Shown here: positions 43,801 through 63,505 of the stretch, piece by piece
Layout of the letters: every line of letters begins with the position of its first letter
Numbering within the stretch: position 1 is the first letter of the stretch
Assembly (NCBI RefSeq): GCF_965638725.1
Contig: NW_027472020.1
Location: 186,001 to 250,000, forward strand
DNA from: Aptenodytes patagonicus
Lineage: Eukaryota; Chordata; Aves; Sphenisciformes; Spheniscidae
Reading direction: 5' to 3'
Length of the DNA stretch: 64,000 nucleotides
Program-made: the position numbers and the translations under genes
Notes under the pieces: generated by a model
What the model was told of the DNA's origin: nothing
Databases searched by the model: none
Seen by the model: only the letters and a program-made list of their open reading frames with translations

Positions 43801-44118
43801 CGTATGAAGAGCGTGTATATCTGCTGACCTCATTTACTGCTAATCGGGTACGTCACGGTACCTCGCTGGTTTTGAGTACCCGGGGTGATTATTGTTGTAT
43901 GTTAACTAAGGTATTTTAATTTGGCATTTTTTTTTTTAATGTTTCGATATCCCCACACGCTACTAACCCTTTGTGATGGACCAGCTCTTAGCCAGCGTTG
44001 TGAAAACCGTTGCAGGTCTCTCCGTGTTACTTTTTTTTTTTTTTTTTTTTAATTAATACAGGCAACATCACACCCCAGATGGATAAACGAATTTTGCAAT
44101 AAATGGGGGCAAGTAAAT

Positions 44119-44318
44119 TTACTTCAGCAGGGCACCTCCCCGCACGTGTATTTATATTCAGTGGCTGGCCCAGCCTGAGACCTTCAAGACAGGCGTTGGT
44201 TCAGATTTGGTCCCTGCACGTCGGTTTTCAGTAAGTGAGGAGGAGGTTTTAACATTAACTTCAAAAATTAACGTTAAGCAAAAAATCCCAGACATACCCG
44301 TTCACAACTTCTCCTTCT
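44119..44318. other. 200-base block absent from unit 1, unit 3
   Basis: Counterpart of 27514-27713. Confidence 0.7.
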
Positions 44319-45737
44319 ATATATGAAGGAATTTAGGAGTGTTTTGTGTCCGGGCTGCGCTATAATGCCGTGAATATAGTTAAGTTGTATTAAGAACGAA
44401 TTTAAGCTGGCTTCAGAGGGTATCTTAAGTTTAGCTTATCGCTGCATTTCTTGTATATTCCTGCCGTTATAATTTCTCGTCATTCTGAAAAACGCCAGTT
44501 TTTTTCAAAAAGGATTTGTAGAAAATGAAAGCGCGTATCAACGCAGAAAGGCAATAAGGCCAATATTTTGCCAGCGGTGTGTTCCGCATCATTTTTGCTC
44601 ATCGTTCCCATGTAAATGAATACATTTCAGCCAAGCAGCCCGTGCGTATTTTACAGCCTTGCAGTTAAGCGTAGATATCCACGTAGGACACAAATGTACT
44701 TGGACAGACTAGAAAGAAGTGACTGTACACAAAATCTACCCCATCTGGAATACAGTCACAGTTAGAGCCAGGAAAGTGCTTTCAAATGGTTTAGAAAGGT
44801 AGGGGCAGCGATCGCCAAAGATTTTGACTACGCATCCCCAGCAGTAAGAGTTTTTGAGCGCCTCCCCCCAACATACGCATCTTTATTTATAAATTATATA
44901 CATATCTAGGTATAGAAAACAATTGTGCTACCTACTGTTATGTGCATCACAAAGCATACACAGAGACAGAAATTTAAAAAGGTGGGTAAAGGTGAAATAG
45001 ATGCTACGATAAAAATATTTTAACTTTTATTTATTAATAGTACAAAACCATTTTCTTCCCACACCCCAGTGGATTTGTTTTGCGCTCCACTGCACTAGAG
45101 GATGGTATTTTCCGCTGCCATTATCAAATCTCCACGTTAGGAGCCCGAGGGAAAAGCAGAGAAAATCTAGTTGGGCAAAAATGGTTTAGTTTTCGTTAAG
45201 AGCTGTTAATTGTTTAAAGGTTGCAGCAGAACCTTTGAACAGAGGCTGGTGTGGAGTTACTGACTCCGTTTGTGACTCTTTTTTATCGTTGTTCTTAATT
45301 TTTATCATTATTCTTCAACACAGAATCTCGACCGTGGAGCAGTTGCTGTGTAAGAAAGTCAGCGATTAGTGGTGCTTGTTATAATGATTGGCATTTCCAG
45401 CGTGTCAGCTTTAAACTTTTTGTTTTAAGCCGTTGAATAGCTGGAATTAAATTAGACGGTGATTATACGGACTATGGGTTTAAAAGAAATGCTTTTTATA
45501 TGGTAATAAAAAAAAAAAAGGTGTGTTGTTTCATTAGTTTTCCAGGTGGCCAAAATGTTGTTGTTTTATCCTCAGTGCTCCGATTTCTCATTTCTTTTGA
45601 CTTTCTCAAGGAATTGGACGTAAACTGCTAAGGGAGAAAAGGGTTTTTCTGCTATTTGCAGTTGTAAGATTACATAGTAATCGCCCATTGTCCTGCTCTT
45701 ACAGAAAGCTGGTAAGGAAAAGCGTAATTAGAGCGGT

Positions 45738-46399
45738 CTTAAATCGACCGATAATGAAGAACGCAATAAAATAACTGTATAATTACATTATATCTGTATA
45801 ATTCTATCACAGCGGAGCTGCGTGGGAGCGGCGCTGGGATCTGACCCAGCAAGTGCCATCTCTGGGCAACTTAAAGGATATTCTCTGCCCGGAGACCTGG
45901 TGGAATTGGGCACAACCTAAAGAAATTGTGAATCCGCTATCTGCCTAAACTCAAGTCGGCTGGTCCAAGAAATGAGCCCCGATTCACACTCCTATTTTGC
46001 TAGGTCTGGAACGACGAGTTTCGCAATCCATCGGAAGCATTTTTGCCGCTGTAAAAGGCGATTTAAAAAAGAAAAAAAAGGAGCAAAAGGAGCAAAACGC
46101 CTGCAGGACCGGAGCGATAACCAGGGGACGCACAGAGATCTTGCCACTGAATTCAGTAGTTTGGGAAACTTCAGGGGATTACAGGAAAACGAGGGAAAAA
46201 AGGTCTGAATTATGAAAACCATTGTTTTAATCCTTTCTTATGCTGCAGAATTCACATCAGGACAAATTTCTTCAATATTCAGCACCTCATTGGTAGCGGA
46301 GGAGTCTGCAAGAGATCTGCGAAGGCGGAGGAACGAGGAAGATCAAAGCCTCCAACGTTTGGAAAATGAAGAATGATATAGAGATTCGTTTATTTATTT
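45738..46399. other. 660-base block absent from unit 1, unit 3
   Basis: Counterpart of 29130-29790, nearly identical. No known element recognised. Confidence 0.65.
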
Positions 46400-47061
46400 T
46401 TAAATTGAAGAGGAGGGAAAAATGGTAAGCCTAAGTGGGCTGAAAAAAGCGTATTCGGACAAGAAACCGCCCAAGGATAAATTGCTAATTTTCTTTTTCC
46501 TCTTCCTTCAGAATATTTGAGAGAGAAAGGTTTTGCGCCGTGGTTAGGCTGAGCCGAATAACGTGAAGTTTACCTGAATTAAAATTTTGGGGGTGACCTC
46601 AACCGTCCGGGCGGTGCCAGTATCGCAGAATGGTGAAGCGATCCGATCCCCTCGCGCTGCGTCCCACGAGGGCCAAAACCGGGTAAGTCAACGGTTTACG
46701 GGCAAATCCTGTCGTTGCCGTTAGTTCCGTGCTCTTAACCGCTTGGGGGTTCACCTCTTGGCTGTAATATAACTTGTATCTACGATTCTTTGGTTCTGTG
46801 AAGGGTCTGTTTGTGGCAGCTGGGGTAAAATAAGGATTTTTGCCCAGCGTGGGACGGCCGAGCGTATCCCGCCGGGGCTGATCGACAAGAGCACGCAGTT
46901 TCCATCTGCGCTCTCTGCCGGTTCGAGGAGAATGCGCAGGATTACGGGGCTGGGCCAGCGCGGCCGTACGTCGGCTGGACGGTGTGCACGGAGGAAGGAG
47001 CCGGCGGCAGCCCTGGTCACGGCGAGCGGCAGGTCACTGGCGTGTCACAGTGGGCGGCAGA

Positions 47062-47188
47062 GCCAGCGGCGGCCATGTCACCGTGGTGTCACACTGGTTC
47101 TGTGACACGGCCGCGCAGGGCTACAAAAGGGGCCGCCGGGACGGTGGGTCCTGCACCCTGGAGGAGCGTCCATAGGACGAAGGCAGGG
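47062..47188 (+). promoter_or_regulatory. TATA-like core promoter of CCDC81-like gene, unit 3
   Basis: TACAAAAGG at 47122-47130, as in unit 2. The half-CRE is changed: CCACGTCACC in unit 2 reads CCATGTCACC here, which removes the CGTCA core. Confidence 0.55.
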
Positions 47189-50100
47189 ATGAGCTCCCAC
47201 AGGGCTGTCGCTGCTGAGGAGCAACCCTTGAGCGTGAGGCGGATCAAGATGGACTTCTGGGACGGGATGGAGCATGCCTTCATGATGCCCAGCATCACCA
47301 CCAAAGGTACAGGCATCCACAGCCACCGCGGGAGTGCTTACAGGACCAACGGTTGTAGCGCTGTGTGGGTGAGACTCGGCACTGCAGCCATCTCAGGGGT
47401 GTTTCCATCTGGGGCCGGGGACATCAATGTCACTTTACATCTGGCAATGTGCCACAGCTCAGGGGGTGTTGGAGGGTTGAGAGCTGGCAGACGCAGAGCG
47501 CAACCTGGTTTTCCTTTGCTTTCCAGAGCGAACCGCCGTCTGGGACGCAGTGGCTGGCTACGTTCAAGAACAGCTCCTGCTGCACAAGGTGGGGCGACAC
47601 CCGCATCCTCTTAGTCCACCCAGGGGAGTGGGGAGTCCCCACGGGCCTGGGGCATGGCCTGCAGTTACTTTTCCCTCCTCAGAAAGCAGGAAACTCACCC
47701 CAAAAGTCCCCGCTGGGGGACAAGCAGGGCTCGTGCAAGGGTGGTATCACCTCCGGCAGGTGGTATTGTACCGCAGGGCTGATCCCGGTCGCTGGAGACC
47801 CCTGGATGCCCTCGGGCTGCTTCTGCCCTGACTCCAGCACTGCTTTTTCGGGGCAGGGGAAAGGGAAGGAGAGGGCTCGGCAGCTCCTCCTTAAAGCTCT
47901 CCCCACTGCCCTGGCTCGCGTCTCTGAACAGCAGGAGCGGGCAGGGTCTGGTCCAAAGCACCGTCCCTGGACAGGGCCACTCCCAGCTCTTCCCTCCAGC
48001 CAGTCCCTCACCCTGCAGCCCTTGCCTTCTCTCCTGCTCCAGGGAGTCCGAATTCCAACACTTGGCTCCTTCGACGCTGTCCCCCAGTGGATCCAGGCTG
48101 GGAACGAGGCTGTGATTATCCAGAGGCCCGTCTTTCACCTGGCCAGGAACCTGGCGGTTGTCCACAACCTGATGGACGACAAGGACTACCTGCCCGGTAA
48201 GACGTCGGATTAAACCCTGGCTGGCTGCAGGGTCGTTTCATCCCTGCCCTGGGTCTGAGATGCTCTGCTAAAGCAACTCTCTCTCTGCAGAGCAGGCCCA
48301 AAAATGTTTTTTTTTTTTCCTGGGCGGGGCGATGCGATGACTGCAGTAAGCAGCCCTTGGGAAATGCCTGCGGAAAGGCCAGTGGGCGAGCGCCTCCATC
48401 CCCTTCCTGTGCTTTTCCAGGCGATAAGGAGCTGGAGCCTCTGAAATACGCCAAGGTGGCCACGGACGCCTCTGTGTCCCGGCGAAAAGTGGAGGGCTGC
48501 ATCCTAGGCGTCACGTCCCTCCTCTCTCACTGCCTGGGGAAGGGGGCGAATGTTGCCCTCATCCTGAGGAACGTTGGGGTGCTCCTCATCGAAGGCAGGA
48601 GAGTGGAAATGAAATTCTACTATGACTTCCTGGAGACCTTGTCCGGGAAGAAGAATCTGGCAAAAGCTGTTTTCAAGGTGAGCGTTTCGGTTTTGCTGTG
48701 GCGCGGGCACTCCCACGGCGGTGTCGTGGCGCTGCCCACGCGTGGCCCGGCCGGGATGCGGTCATCCCACTTGAGCGAGGCGAGAGCTACAGTCCTAACA
48801 ACTCCCCCTGCCTCGGGCTCCTCCGATTCAGAGCGCCTCGGCCGTGCGGAGGGCATCCTGCCATCTTTGTGGTCCTCCCTTGCAGGTCCCCTGGCTGCTG
48901 GACATGCTGGTGTCCCGGGTGGCACCCGTGGCCTCGCTGAGTGTTTCCGGCCGCGTCATCCTCTTTCCCGAGTGAGTACGTTGGCGGCCGCAGCCGCTGG
49001 TTGGTGCAGACGCTCAAGGTAGCATTTGCTCCTTGTGACCACGGATGTCCTCCCATGGGGACAACCAGGCAGCGGCTCTTGTTGGCGTCCCCAGGCCGTA
49101 GTCGGTCCCACGAGGCAGATCTGATGGGAAAGACAGAGGAATTTAGGCGACATTTTCTTCCCGTGGCGGCCAGGGCTTCTTTGCCAGGGGACTCCATTTC
49201 CCAGGGCTGTCCTTGGGGATGGGGCACGGTAGACGTTGGAAAAACACGGTAGACTTGGGGAAAAGAACGGCCTTTACGGCCCTTCCAAAGTCTGCCCGTC
49301 AGGAGGTGATTGCGGCGAGCGAGTGCTGGTGGTGCTCTGGGTCACGTCGGCGTCTTCTCCTTGTTGCCAGGTTTGAAACGGAGCTTGTGGCCGAGCCGCT
49401 GCCCAGGCCTCTTCTCAAGACCTCGAGGCGAGTCCCCGGCGGGGACAAGCAGATGAGAAGGGAGGGTTTGCCACATCTCGGGCAAGGCACGAAAGGTAAA
49501 GCAGCTCCCGGCTCCTTTCCACGGCACGGGCAACCAAGTTCTGTCGTCGGGTGGGAAAAGCACCGGCGTTGCGGGTCAAAAGGCTCCGACTTGGGCCAAA
49601 GCTTCATGCCAGCTCGGCCCAGCCTTTTCTCCCGATGACTCGTCGGCTTCACCGAAACGGAGCCCTGGGGTGGGACGTGCCCAAGGGTACGGTGGGAGGA
49701 TGGTGATCCAAGGCCCTCTCCTCCCCCCTCAGAAGTGACCCCACCAAAAGTGTCCCTGTCACCTCCCCGGCATCACCCAGCCCCCTCAGTCCCAACCCGG
49801 GCGCTGATGAGGCGATTGCAAAAGCACGTTGGAAGTGGGGAACCGGGGCAAGCGCCGGTGCTGGGGAGGGTGCCGGGCCTCTGGAGACAGCGGATGGGAG
49901 GGGGAGCAGAACGGCCCTCTCGGATGCTTTGGAAAGAGGCCTGAGCAGCGCTGCCTGTCACCGGGGCCGGCAGCGTCCCGGCGACGCTCTTCTGACGAGG
50001 TCTCTCCTTCCTGTTTCCAGTGGGATTCCCTGGTTTTCCCTTTCCAGCTAGTCCAAGCTCGAGAGATGATGAGATACCACCGTTCTGGGAAATCAGGGGG

Positions 50101-51017
50101 AAGAGGAGGAGGAGAAGCTCTCGGGTCAGGTGAGGCTCAGGGCTGGCGTCTGCACGGGCTCCTTTTGCCCAGAGAGGCGGTCACTGCCCCATCCCGGGAA
50201 ACGTTCAAGGTCAGGTTGGAGGGGGCCTCTGAGCGACCTGATCTAGTCGAAGACGGCCCTGCTCCTCGCAGGGAGGCTTGGACTAGACGACCTTCAGAAG
50301 CCCCTTCCAACCCAAAGCCTTCTGTGATTCTGTGATTTCCTGACCCGGCAAGAGCCCGTTGCCCAGCCCCAAACACTCGCCGCCCAACAGTGGTGACGGC
50401 AGCGCCCGGAGGGGCGGGATGGGGCTGCCGGGAGCCCCCCGTTTTACAGAGCTGCTTCCTCTCGGACCCTTCAGGAGAGCCCCAGCGTGGCCTCCTGAGC
50501 TGTGCACGGGGACAGCCGTGCGGCAGCCGAGGGTCCTGGCTCAGGGGGTTTCCTCAGCCGAGCCGCCGGCGGCTGCACAAAGAGGCGCGTGGCTCGCGAG
50601 GGCGGGATGTGGCGACAAACCCATCGACCTCCTCAGGTTAGACCTCTCCCATTGTGTCCTTCCAGGCAGCGGCGGGTCATCCCAGGCGGTTCCTCTGGAA
50701 AAAAGCAGCCTGCGACCGGCCAACCCAAGGGCAAACCCGTGCCCACCGGCCAAGCACCAAGGCAGAGCCGAGCGCAGGCAGCAGAACTTCAGAGCTACGG
50801 AGGAGGAGGAGGAGGACTAGTGGAGAAAATCCTCGCTGAAATCGCCACGACGCAGACGGCGAAAGCCAAGCCCTCCCACGCTCAGGAAGCGGCGACCTTC
50901 GTAACACCCGTAATCGCTGTCTTATCGGTAACGAGCTCTGAGGCCAGCCTGCGCGAGGAGCCCGCCTACGAGGTTCTCAGGCAGCCGCTGCCGAGACCAA
51001 GATGGAGAAAACTGTGA
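47189..51017 (+). CDS. CCDC81-like protein with two HU-type domains, unit 3
   Basis: Same nine-exon structure as unit 2 and fully open: 47189-47306, 47527-47588, 48043-48196, 48421-48677, 48886-48971, 49371-49495, optional 49733-49834, 50021-50129 and 50666-51017 (TGA). It gives 420 or 454 residues. Amino-acid differences from unit 2 include VFHLARNL for VFRLARNL in domain 1, and AKAVFK for AKSVFK at the end of exon 4, where it agrees with unit 1. The Gly run in exon 9 is six residues, as in unit 2 (eight in unit 1). The exon 2 acceptor is a standard CAG, while unit 2 uses TAG. The AATAAA is 204 bases after the stop. Two closely similar open copies on one strand suggest selection for the product or very recent duplication; the sequence alone does not decide. 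Confidence 0.85.
50168..50335 (+). mobile_element. CR1 3'-end fragment in CCDC81-like intron, unit 3
   Basis: Same intronic insertion as 16457-16624 and 33561-33728. A 10-base deletion lies shortly downstream (near 50385). Confidence 0.88.
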
Positions 51018-51220
51018 ACTTCAGTCCTGAGAGCTTCTGGCCGGTACTGGAAGTCTGTATTCTGGATGCGGAGCGCTGAGGCCCGCACGCTCGAGGCACC
51101 CCTCGACGAACACCTCTGTTTTGGTGCAAGTGGCTCGAGGCGATGCCTTGCGCTGAAGACGAGCTCAGCGCTCCCTCGGCTGGAGAGGCCCCACCTGGAG
51201 GGATCGGGGAAAAAGAGATG

Positions 51221-51226
51221 AATAAA
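51221..51226 (+). other. Polyadenylation signal AATAAA, CCDC81-like unit 3
   Basis: AATAAA after the exon 9 stop; the 3' UTR is slightly shorter than in units 1 and 2 because of a small deletion near 51050. Confidence 0.78.
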
Positions 51227-52201
51227 AACACAGAGAAGTTGCAAAAGGGCGTTGACTTTTTTTGAATTGTTTGCAACCGGAACGGGGGAGAAGGGTTTTT
51301 TACGGTTGGCTCTGAGATCAGCCAAGCATGGTCCTGGAAGCGGGGCCATCTGAGGGACCTTCCCTCGGGACCTCTTCCATCCAAAGGACCTTTTCCATGG
51401 CCGCTATGGAAAGGAAGGTGGTTTTGGGGGCAAGAGAGGGCAACCAGGCACTTGGAGCAATGTTGTGAAGAACTGAAGATCCCTGGAGGGGAAAGGAGAG
51501 AATGCAAGTGCAGCTGGGGAGGCATGGAGGGCACGTACGTGCAGGGGCAGCGGAGGCCACCTAAGCTTACGCCCAGGGCCATAAGGGACCGGGGAAGGAA
51601 AGAGAGCAAGGCTGAGCCCAGCTCCGCTGGCCTGGACTTTCTATTTCCACCTGGGGTAGAGCCAGGGCTCTCTACTATCCTATTTATCTCCCAGATGACC
51701 CAATTTATATCCAGTTTCTACCTCTACTTATGAAATCCTCCAGGTAGGTGCCCTGTTTGGCCATCCCGTGGGCCACCCACGCTGACAGAAGGTCCACCTC
51801 CAGTCCCAGCACGGTGGCACTCGCGTCCCCTGCTGTTTCCTGGCATTTTCCTCCTTGCCCAAATCCATCCTATGCAACCCAGGAACCAAACCGTCCTTAC
51901 GGGAAGCTTCTGCTTAGGACCCCCTCCAGCATCGGGGGGGAAGGGGCCACCCTGATGCCGCCCTAAAGATGCAGTCCCTGACCTTGAGCAAAGGTTGTTC
52001 CTGAGGACACTGGCGCGAGCGAGTGATGAGGGTCTGCAAAGCTGAATTTCACTTTGCAGGGGCAGATCTTTCTGCACCGGTTTGCAAGCGATCCGAGGGT
52101 GCCAGGCTGGGAATTGGAAGACCTTGTTGAAGTGCCAAAATGGAGAGACCTACCCAGAACCAGGAGCTCAGTGTGGGGGTGAGATGTGTCTCTAGGATGT
52201 G

Positions 52202-52205
<4 letters not shown>
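51227..52205. other. Anonymous spacer after CCDC81-like gene, unit 3
   Basis: Counterpart of 17543-18487 and 34641-35602. No gene recognised. Confidence 0.5.

Positions 52206-52233
<28 letters not shown>
52206..52233. repeat. (TA)14 microsatellite, unit 3 only
   Basis: Fourteen TA dinucleotides directly before CACCCTACATGTAGGG. It replaces the 11-base palindrome found at the same place in units 1 and 2. Confidence 0.92.
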
Positions 52234-52236
<3 letters not shown>

Positions 52237-52255
52237 CCTACATGTAGGGTTCAAA

Positions 52256-52857
52256 TCCTTACTACAGGACACAAAACCTAATTTCCCGGTCCAAAGCCTC
52301 ATTTTTAGGCTACGAAGCCACAACTGGCTGTGCAAAGCCTCATTTATACAATCCCAACTCTTATTTTCAAAGTCCAAGTCCTCGGTTTTAGATCCAGACT
52401 CTCATATTAAGTTACCAAAGTCTCATTTATGTGGTCCAAAGCCCCATCTTGAAGGCCCAAACCCTCATTTTGAGGGGCCAAATACTGATTTGTAGGGTCT
52501 AAACCTTCTTTCTGGGGAACAAAGGCTCGGGTTTAGGGTCCAAAGCTTTAGTTGGAGGCTCCAACGCCTCATTTGTAAGACCCAGGTCTTTGTTTTTAGA
52601 GTCCAAAATCTCATTTGATTGTCCAAATCCTTGTTTTTTGTTTCTGACGCCAAATTCTGAGGGTCCAAAGTCTCATTTTTAGGGCCCAAGGCCTCCTTTT
52701 TAGGGTTCTGCGCCTCTTTTCTTTTAGAGTCCAATTCTCAATTTTTAGGGCCCAAAGCCTCATATTTCATTTGAAGCCACAATTTCTGCTTACAAGTCTC
52801 ACTTTTAGCGCCCAAAGCCTCATTTTCAGGATCCCTCCCCTCATTTTAAGGGTCTCA
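52256..52857 (+). repeat. Degenerate ~25-base minisatellite, unit 3
   Basis: Counterpart of 18530-19115, with a short extra segment near 52790 (TTCTGCTTACAAGTC) and small differences elsewhere. Confidence 0.85.
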
Positions 52858-53076
52858 GTGTCACTGGTGGCATCATCCAGGGCTGCCCTTTATCCTTCTC
52901 GGACAGCTCTAAGCTTCCACAAAGCACAGCCCTTCTTTCCAGGGCCGGGCTGCCCTTTCGTTCGTTTTACTTCAGCACAAACACTACCAGAGCCTGCGGC
53001 CACGCTCCAGTACCTCATCGCACCTCAGCCCCTGCTGTGAACTAACATGGACAGTCACACCGTTGACGCGCTCTCC

Positions 53077-53152
53077 TGCCCTTCTCTGGACGCGCTCCAG
53101 CACCTCGACGTCCTTCTTGTAGCGAGGGGCCCAAAACTGAAGACAGCCTCGG
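53077..53152 (-). mobile_element. CR1 remnant at the unit 3/4 border
   Basis: Same remnant and same deletion junction (TGCC at 53077-53080) as at the unit 2/3 border. Confidence 0.88.
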
Positions 53153-53727
53153 AGGGCGGGCCCTCAGCGCCTGACAGCGCAGGCTGCGGCAGGGGCTGGG
53201 CCGGGCCGCCGCCATGACAACCGCCCCCTCCCCCTGGAACGCTCCCCCACTTCAGCCCAGAGCCTTCCCCGGCCGGCACGGCGACAGCCAATCGGCTGCC
53301 GCCGCGGGAAGCGCCGCCAATCGGAGCCGGGCGTGCCCTGCCCAATCCCAGCGCCGCTCTCGGGAGGCCGGCAGAGAGGCGGGAAAGCCCTGAGGGGAGG
53401 GACCCGCCCCCGGCTGCGGCCCGTCCGGCCCGGGCCCGTGCGGCCCCCGCGGCTTCTGCCGGGCCCCTCCGCGTCCCCGGGGCAGCCGGGGGGAGGAAGG
53501 CCCTGGCGCTTCCCGGCCGGTGTCACCCCAAGGAGCGCGGGACCTCCCGCCACGCGGAGCAGCGAGGGAGGCGCCCGGTGCCCTCACGATGTCTGCGGCG
53601 GGGGGAGGTGAGGAAGCAAAGCGCGTCCGGGCTCGGCGCCCTCGGCTCAGCCTCAGGCCGCGACGGGAGCCGAGGGGCTCTTCCGCTGCTGGGAGCCGCC
53701 CGAGGCAGCTGCCAGGTACCTGCCTGA
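53153..53727 (+). promoter_or_regulatory. CpG-island promoter with three CCAAT boxes, unit 4
   Basis: Counterpart of 186-760. CCAAT boxes are at 53288, 53317 and 53342; the orphan ATG is at 53589 and its donor follows 53607. Confidence 0.7.
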
Positions 53728-54757
53728 GCTAGTTCGCCCGTTTGGGGCGGGAGGTGTCTGCTCTGGGACCCGCCTGGGACTCCCCCCAGGTACGGGGCGG
53801 CTTTGGCGGCCCTCATCTGAAAGGCGCACGTGTCCGGGGTGGCAGCCCGGGAGCCCTGCCCTGTCGAGACCCCAGGTAGCGTGCCTCCTCCAGGAGGAAG
53901 CTCCAACTGCATGCAGCCACCTGGGACTCCGGCTGGGCGGAAAGCGAAGGTGGTTTGCATCTGGTGGAAGGACCCCCCCAGGCCAGGCGGCTGTCTGGGA
54001 CCGCTGCGAGGTAGCAGCAGCGCAGGTCGGTTTGCCTCATCCGGGAAGGAGCTGACATCCCGCCTGTGCACCGGGAGGGAGCTCGTCCGTGGTGGTTCCT
54101 CCGGTGGTTTTGTGTCCTCGTGGGCGAAGCGCTCAGCCTCCGCGGCCGCAAAGTATTTCTAGTGGTGCCCGGCCTGGTTTCTCTGCGCAGAGACCTACCC
54201 CCGGTGCAGAGTCGCTGCCCAGTTGTCGTTGCCTCCACTGGCAGGCTGTGATTGTGGGAGCTCTGATGGCAGGTCGCTGACTGGGGGGCTGCAGGGCCCG
54301 CTGCCCAAGTTGGTTTTCGGTGGCGTATAGTTAGCTCCGTTTCAGAGGGACTCTGCGCAAAGGGGGACCCAAGTAGATTTGCGTCTGCGTGCGAGTCGCC
54401 TCGCTCCTGGGAAGCAGCTGAGGATTTCTCCCTGGTAGATCCCCAGTGCGGCTGTCCCCCCGGAGTGAAAATCTCATCCCAGGTGACAGCCCACTTGACT
54501 TGCCAGGCAGTTGCTGGAGCTATTTTAAAATTTACACAGAAACTGCATCCCCAGGTAGCAGCCTGGGACTCCTAGAAGGTACCTACCTGAAAAGTTTCTC
54601 TCCTGTTGCAAGAAGGACCATGGTTAGTAGTGGCTCAGGCTTCCTGCCAGGCTTCCTGGCCTGTCTTTTTGGCCACCTCAGGAGGGAGTAGAACTCTTGG
54701 GTTCTAGATTCCTCCAAGGTAGCTACCGGTGGAGTTTTGTGTATGCTGCAGTCAGGC
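53712..54757. repeat. Degenerate repeat-like block, unit 4
   Basis: Counterpart of 745-1790, closest to unit 1 (both read CCCCCCCAGGCC near 53973 and 1005). One private change near 54546 (CTGCATCCCC). Confidence 0.35.
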
Positions 54758-54758
54758 C

Positions 54759-61624
<6,866 letters not shown>

Positions 61625-61889
61625 GTACGTCACGGTACCTCGCTGGTTTTGAGTACCCGGGGTGATTATTGTTGTATGTTAACTAAGGTATTTTAATTTG
61701 GCATTTTTTTTTTAATGTTTCGATATCCCCACACGCTACTAACCCTTTGTGATGGACCAGCTCTTAGCCAGCGTTGTGAAAACCGTTGCAGGTCTCTCCC
61801 TGTTAATTTAAAAAAAAAAAAAAGTAATACAGGCAACATCACACCCCAGATGGATAAACGAATTTTGCAATAAATGGGGGCAAGTAAAT

Positions 61890-62089
61890 TTACTTCAGCA
61901 GGGCACCTCCCCGCACGTGTATTTATATTCAGTGGCTGGCCCAGCCTGAGACCTTCAAGACAGGCGTTGGTTCAGATTTGGTCCCTGCACGTCGGTTTTC
62001 AGTAAGTGAGGAGGAGGTTTTAACATTAACTTCAAAAATTAACGTTAAGCAAAAAATCCCAGACATACCCGTTCACAACTTCTCCTTCT
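61890..62089. other. 200-base block absent from unit 1, unit 4
   Basis: Counterpart of 27514-27713; places the 3' half of unit 4 with units 2 and 3. Confidence 0.7.
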
Positions 62090-63505
62090 ATATATGAAGG
62101 AATTTAGGAGTGTTTTGTGTCCGGGCTGCGCTATAATGCCGTGAATATAGTTAAGTTGTATTGAGAACGAATTTAAGCTGGCTTCAGAGGGTATCTAGTT
62201 TAGCTTATCGCTGCGTTTCTTGTATATTCCTGCCGTTATAATTTCTCGTCGTTCTGAAAAACGCCAGTTTTTTTCAAAAAGGATTTGTAGAAAACGAAAG
62301 CGCGTATCAACGCAGAAAGGCAATAAGGCCAATATTTTGCCAGCGGTGTGTTCCGCATCATTTTTGCTCATCGTTCCCATGTAAATGAATACATTTCAGC
62401 CAAGCAGCCCGTGCGTATTTTACAGCCTTGCAGTTAAGCGTAGATATCCACGTAGGACACAAATGTACTTGGACAGACTAGAAAGAAGTGACTGTACACA
62501 AAATCTACCCCATCTGGAATACAGTCACAGTTAGAGCCAGGAAAGTGCTTTCAAATGGTTTAGAAAGGTAGGGGCAGCGATCGCCAAAGATTTTGACTAC
62601 GCATCCCCAGCAGTAAGAGTTTTTGAGCGCCTCCCCCCAACATACGCATCTTTATTTATAAATTATATACATATCTAGGTATAGAAAACAATTGTGCTAC
62701 CTACTGTTATGTGCATCACAAAGCATACACAGAGACAGAAATTTAAAAAGGTGGGTAAAGGTGAAATAGATGCTACGATAAAAATATTTTAACTTTTATT
62801 TATTAATAGTAATAAACCATTTTCTTCCCACACCCCAGTGGATTTGTTTTGCGCTCCACTGCACTAGAGGATGGTATTTTCCGCTGCCATTATCAAATCT
62901 CCACGTTAGGAGCCCGAGGGAAAAGCAGAGAAAATCTAGTTGGGCAAAAATGGTTTAGTTTTCGTTAAGAGCTGTTAATTGTTTAAAGGTTGCAGCAGAA
63001 CCTTTGAACAGAGGCTGGTGTGGAGTTATTGACTCCGTTTGTGACTCTTTTTTATCGTTGTTCTTAATTTTTATCATTATTCTTCAACACAGAAGCTCGA
63101 CCGTGGAGCAGTTGCTGTGTAAGAAAGTCAGCGATTAGTGGTGCTTGTTATAATGATTGGCATTTCCAGCGTGTCAGCTTTAAACTTTTTGTTTTAAGCC
63201 GTTGAATAGCTGGAATTAAATTAGACGGTGATTATACGGACTATGGGTTTAAAAGAAATGCTTTTTATATGGTAATAAAAAAAAAAAGGTGTGTTGTTTC
63301 ATTAGTTTTCCAGGTGGCCAAAATGTTGTTGTTTTATCCTCAGTGCTCCGATTTCTCATTTCTTTTGACTTTCTCAAGGAATTGGACGTAAACTGCTAAG
63401 GGAGAAAAGGGTTTTTCTGCTATTTGCAGTTGTAAGATTACATAGTAATCGCCCATTGTCCTGCTCTTACAGAAAGCTGGTAAGGAAAAGCGTAATTAGA
63501 GCGGT

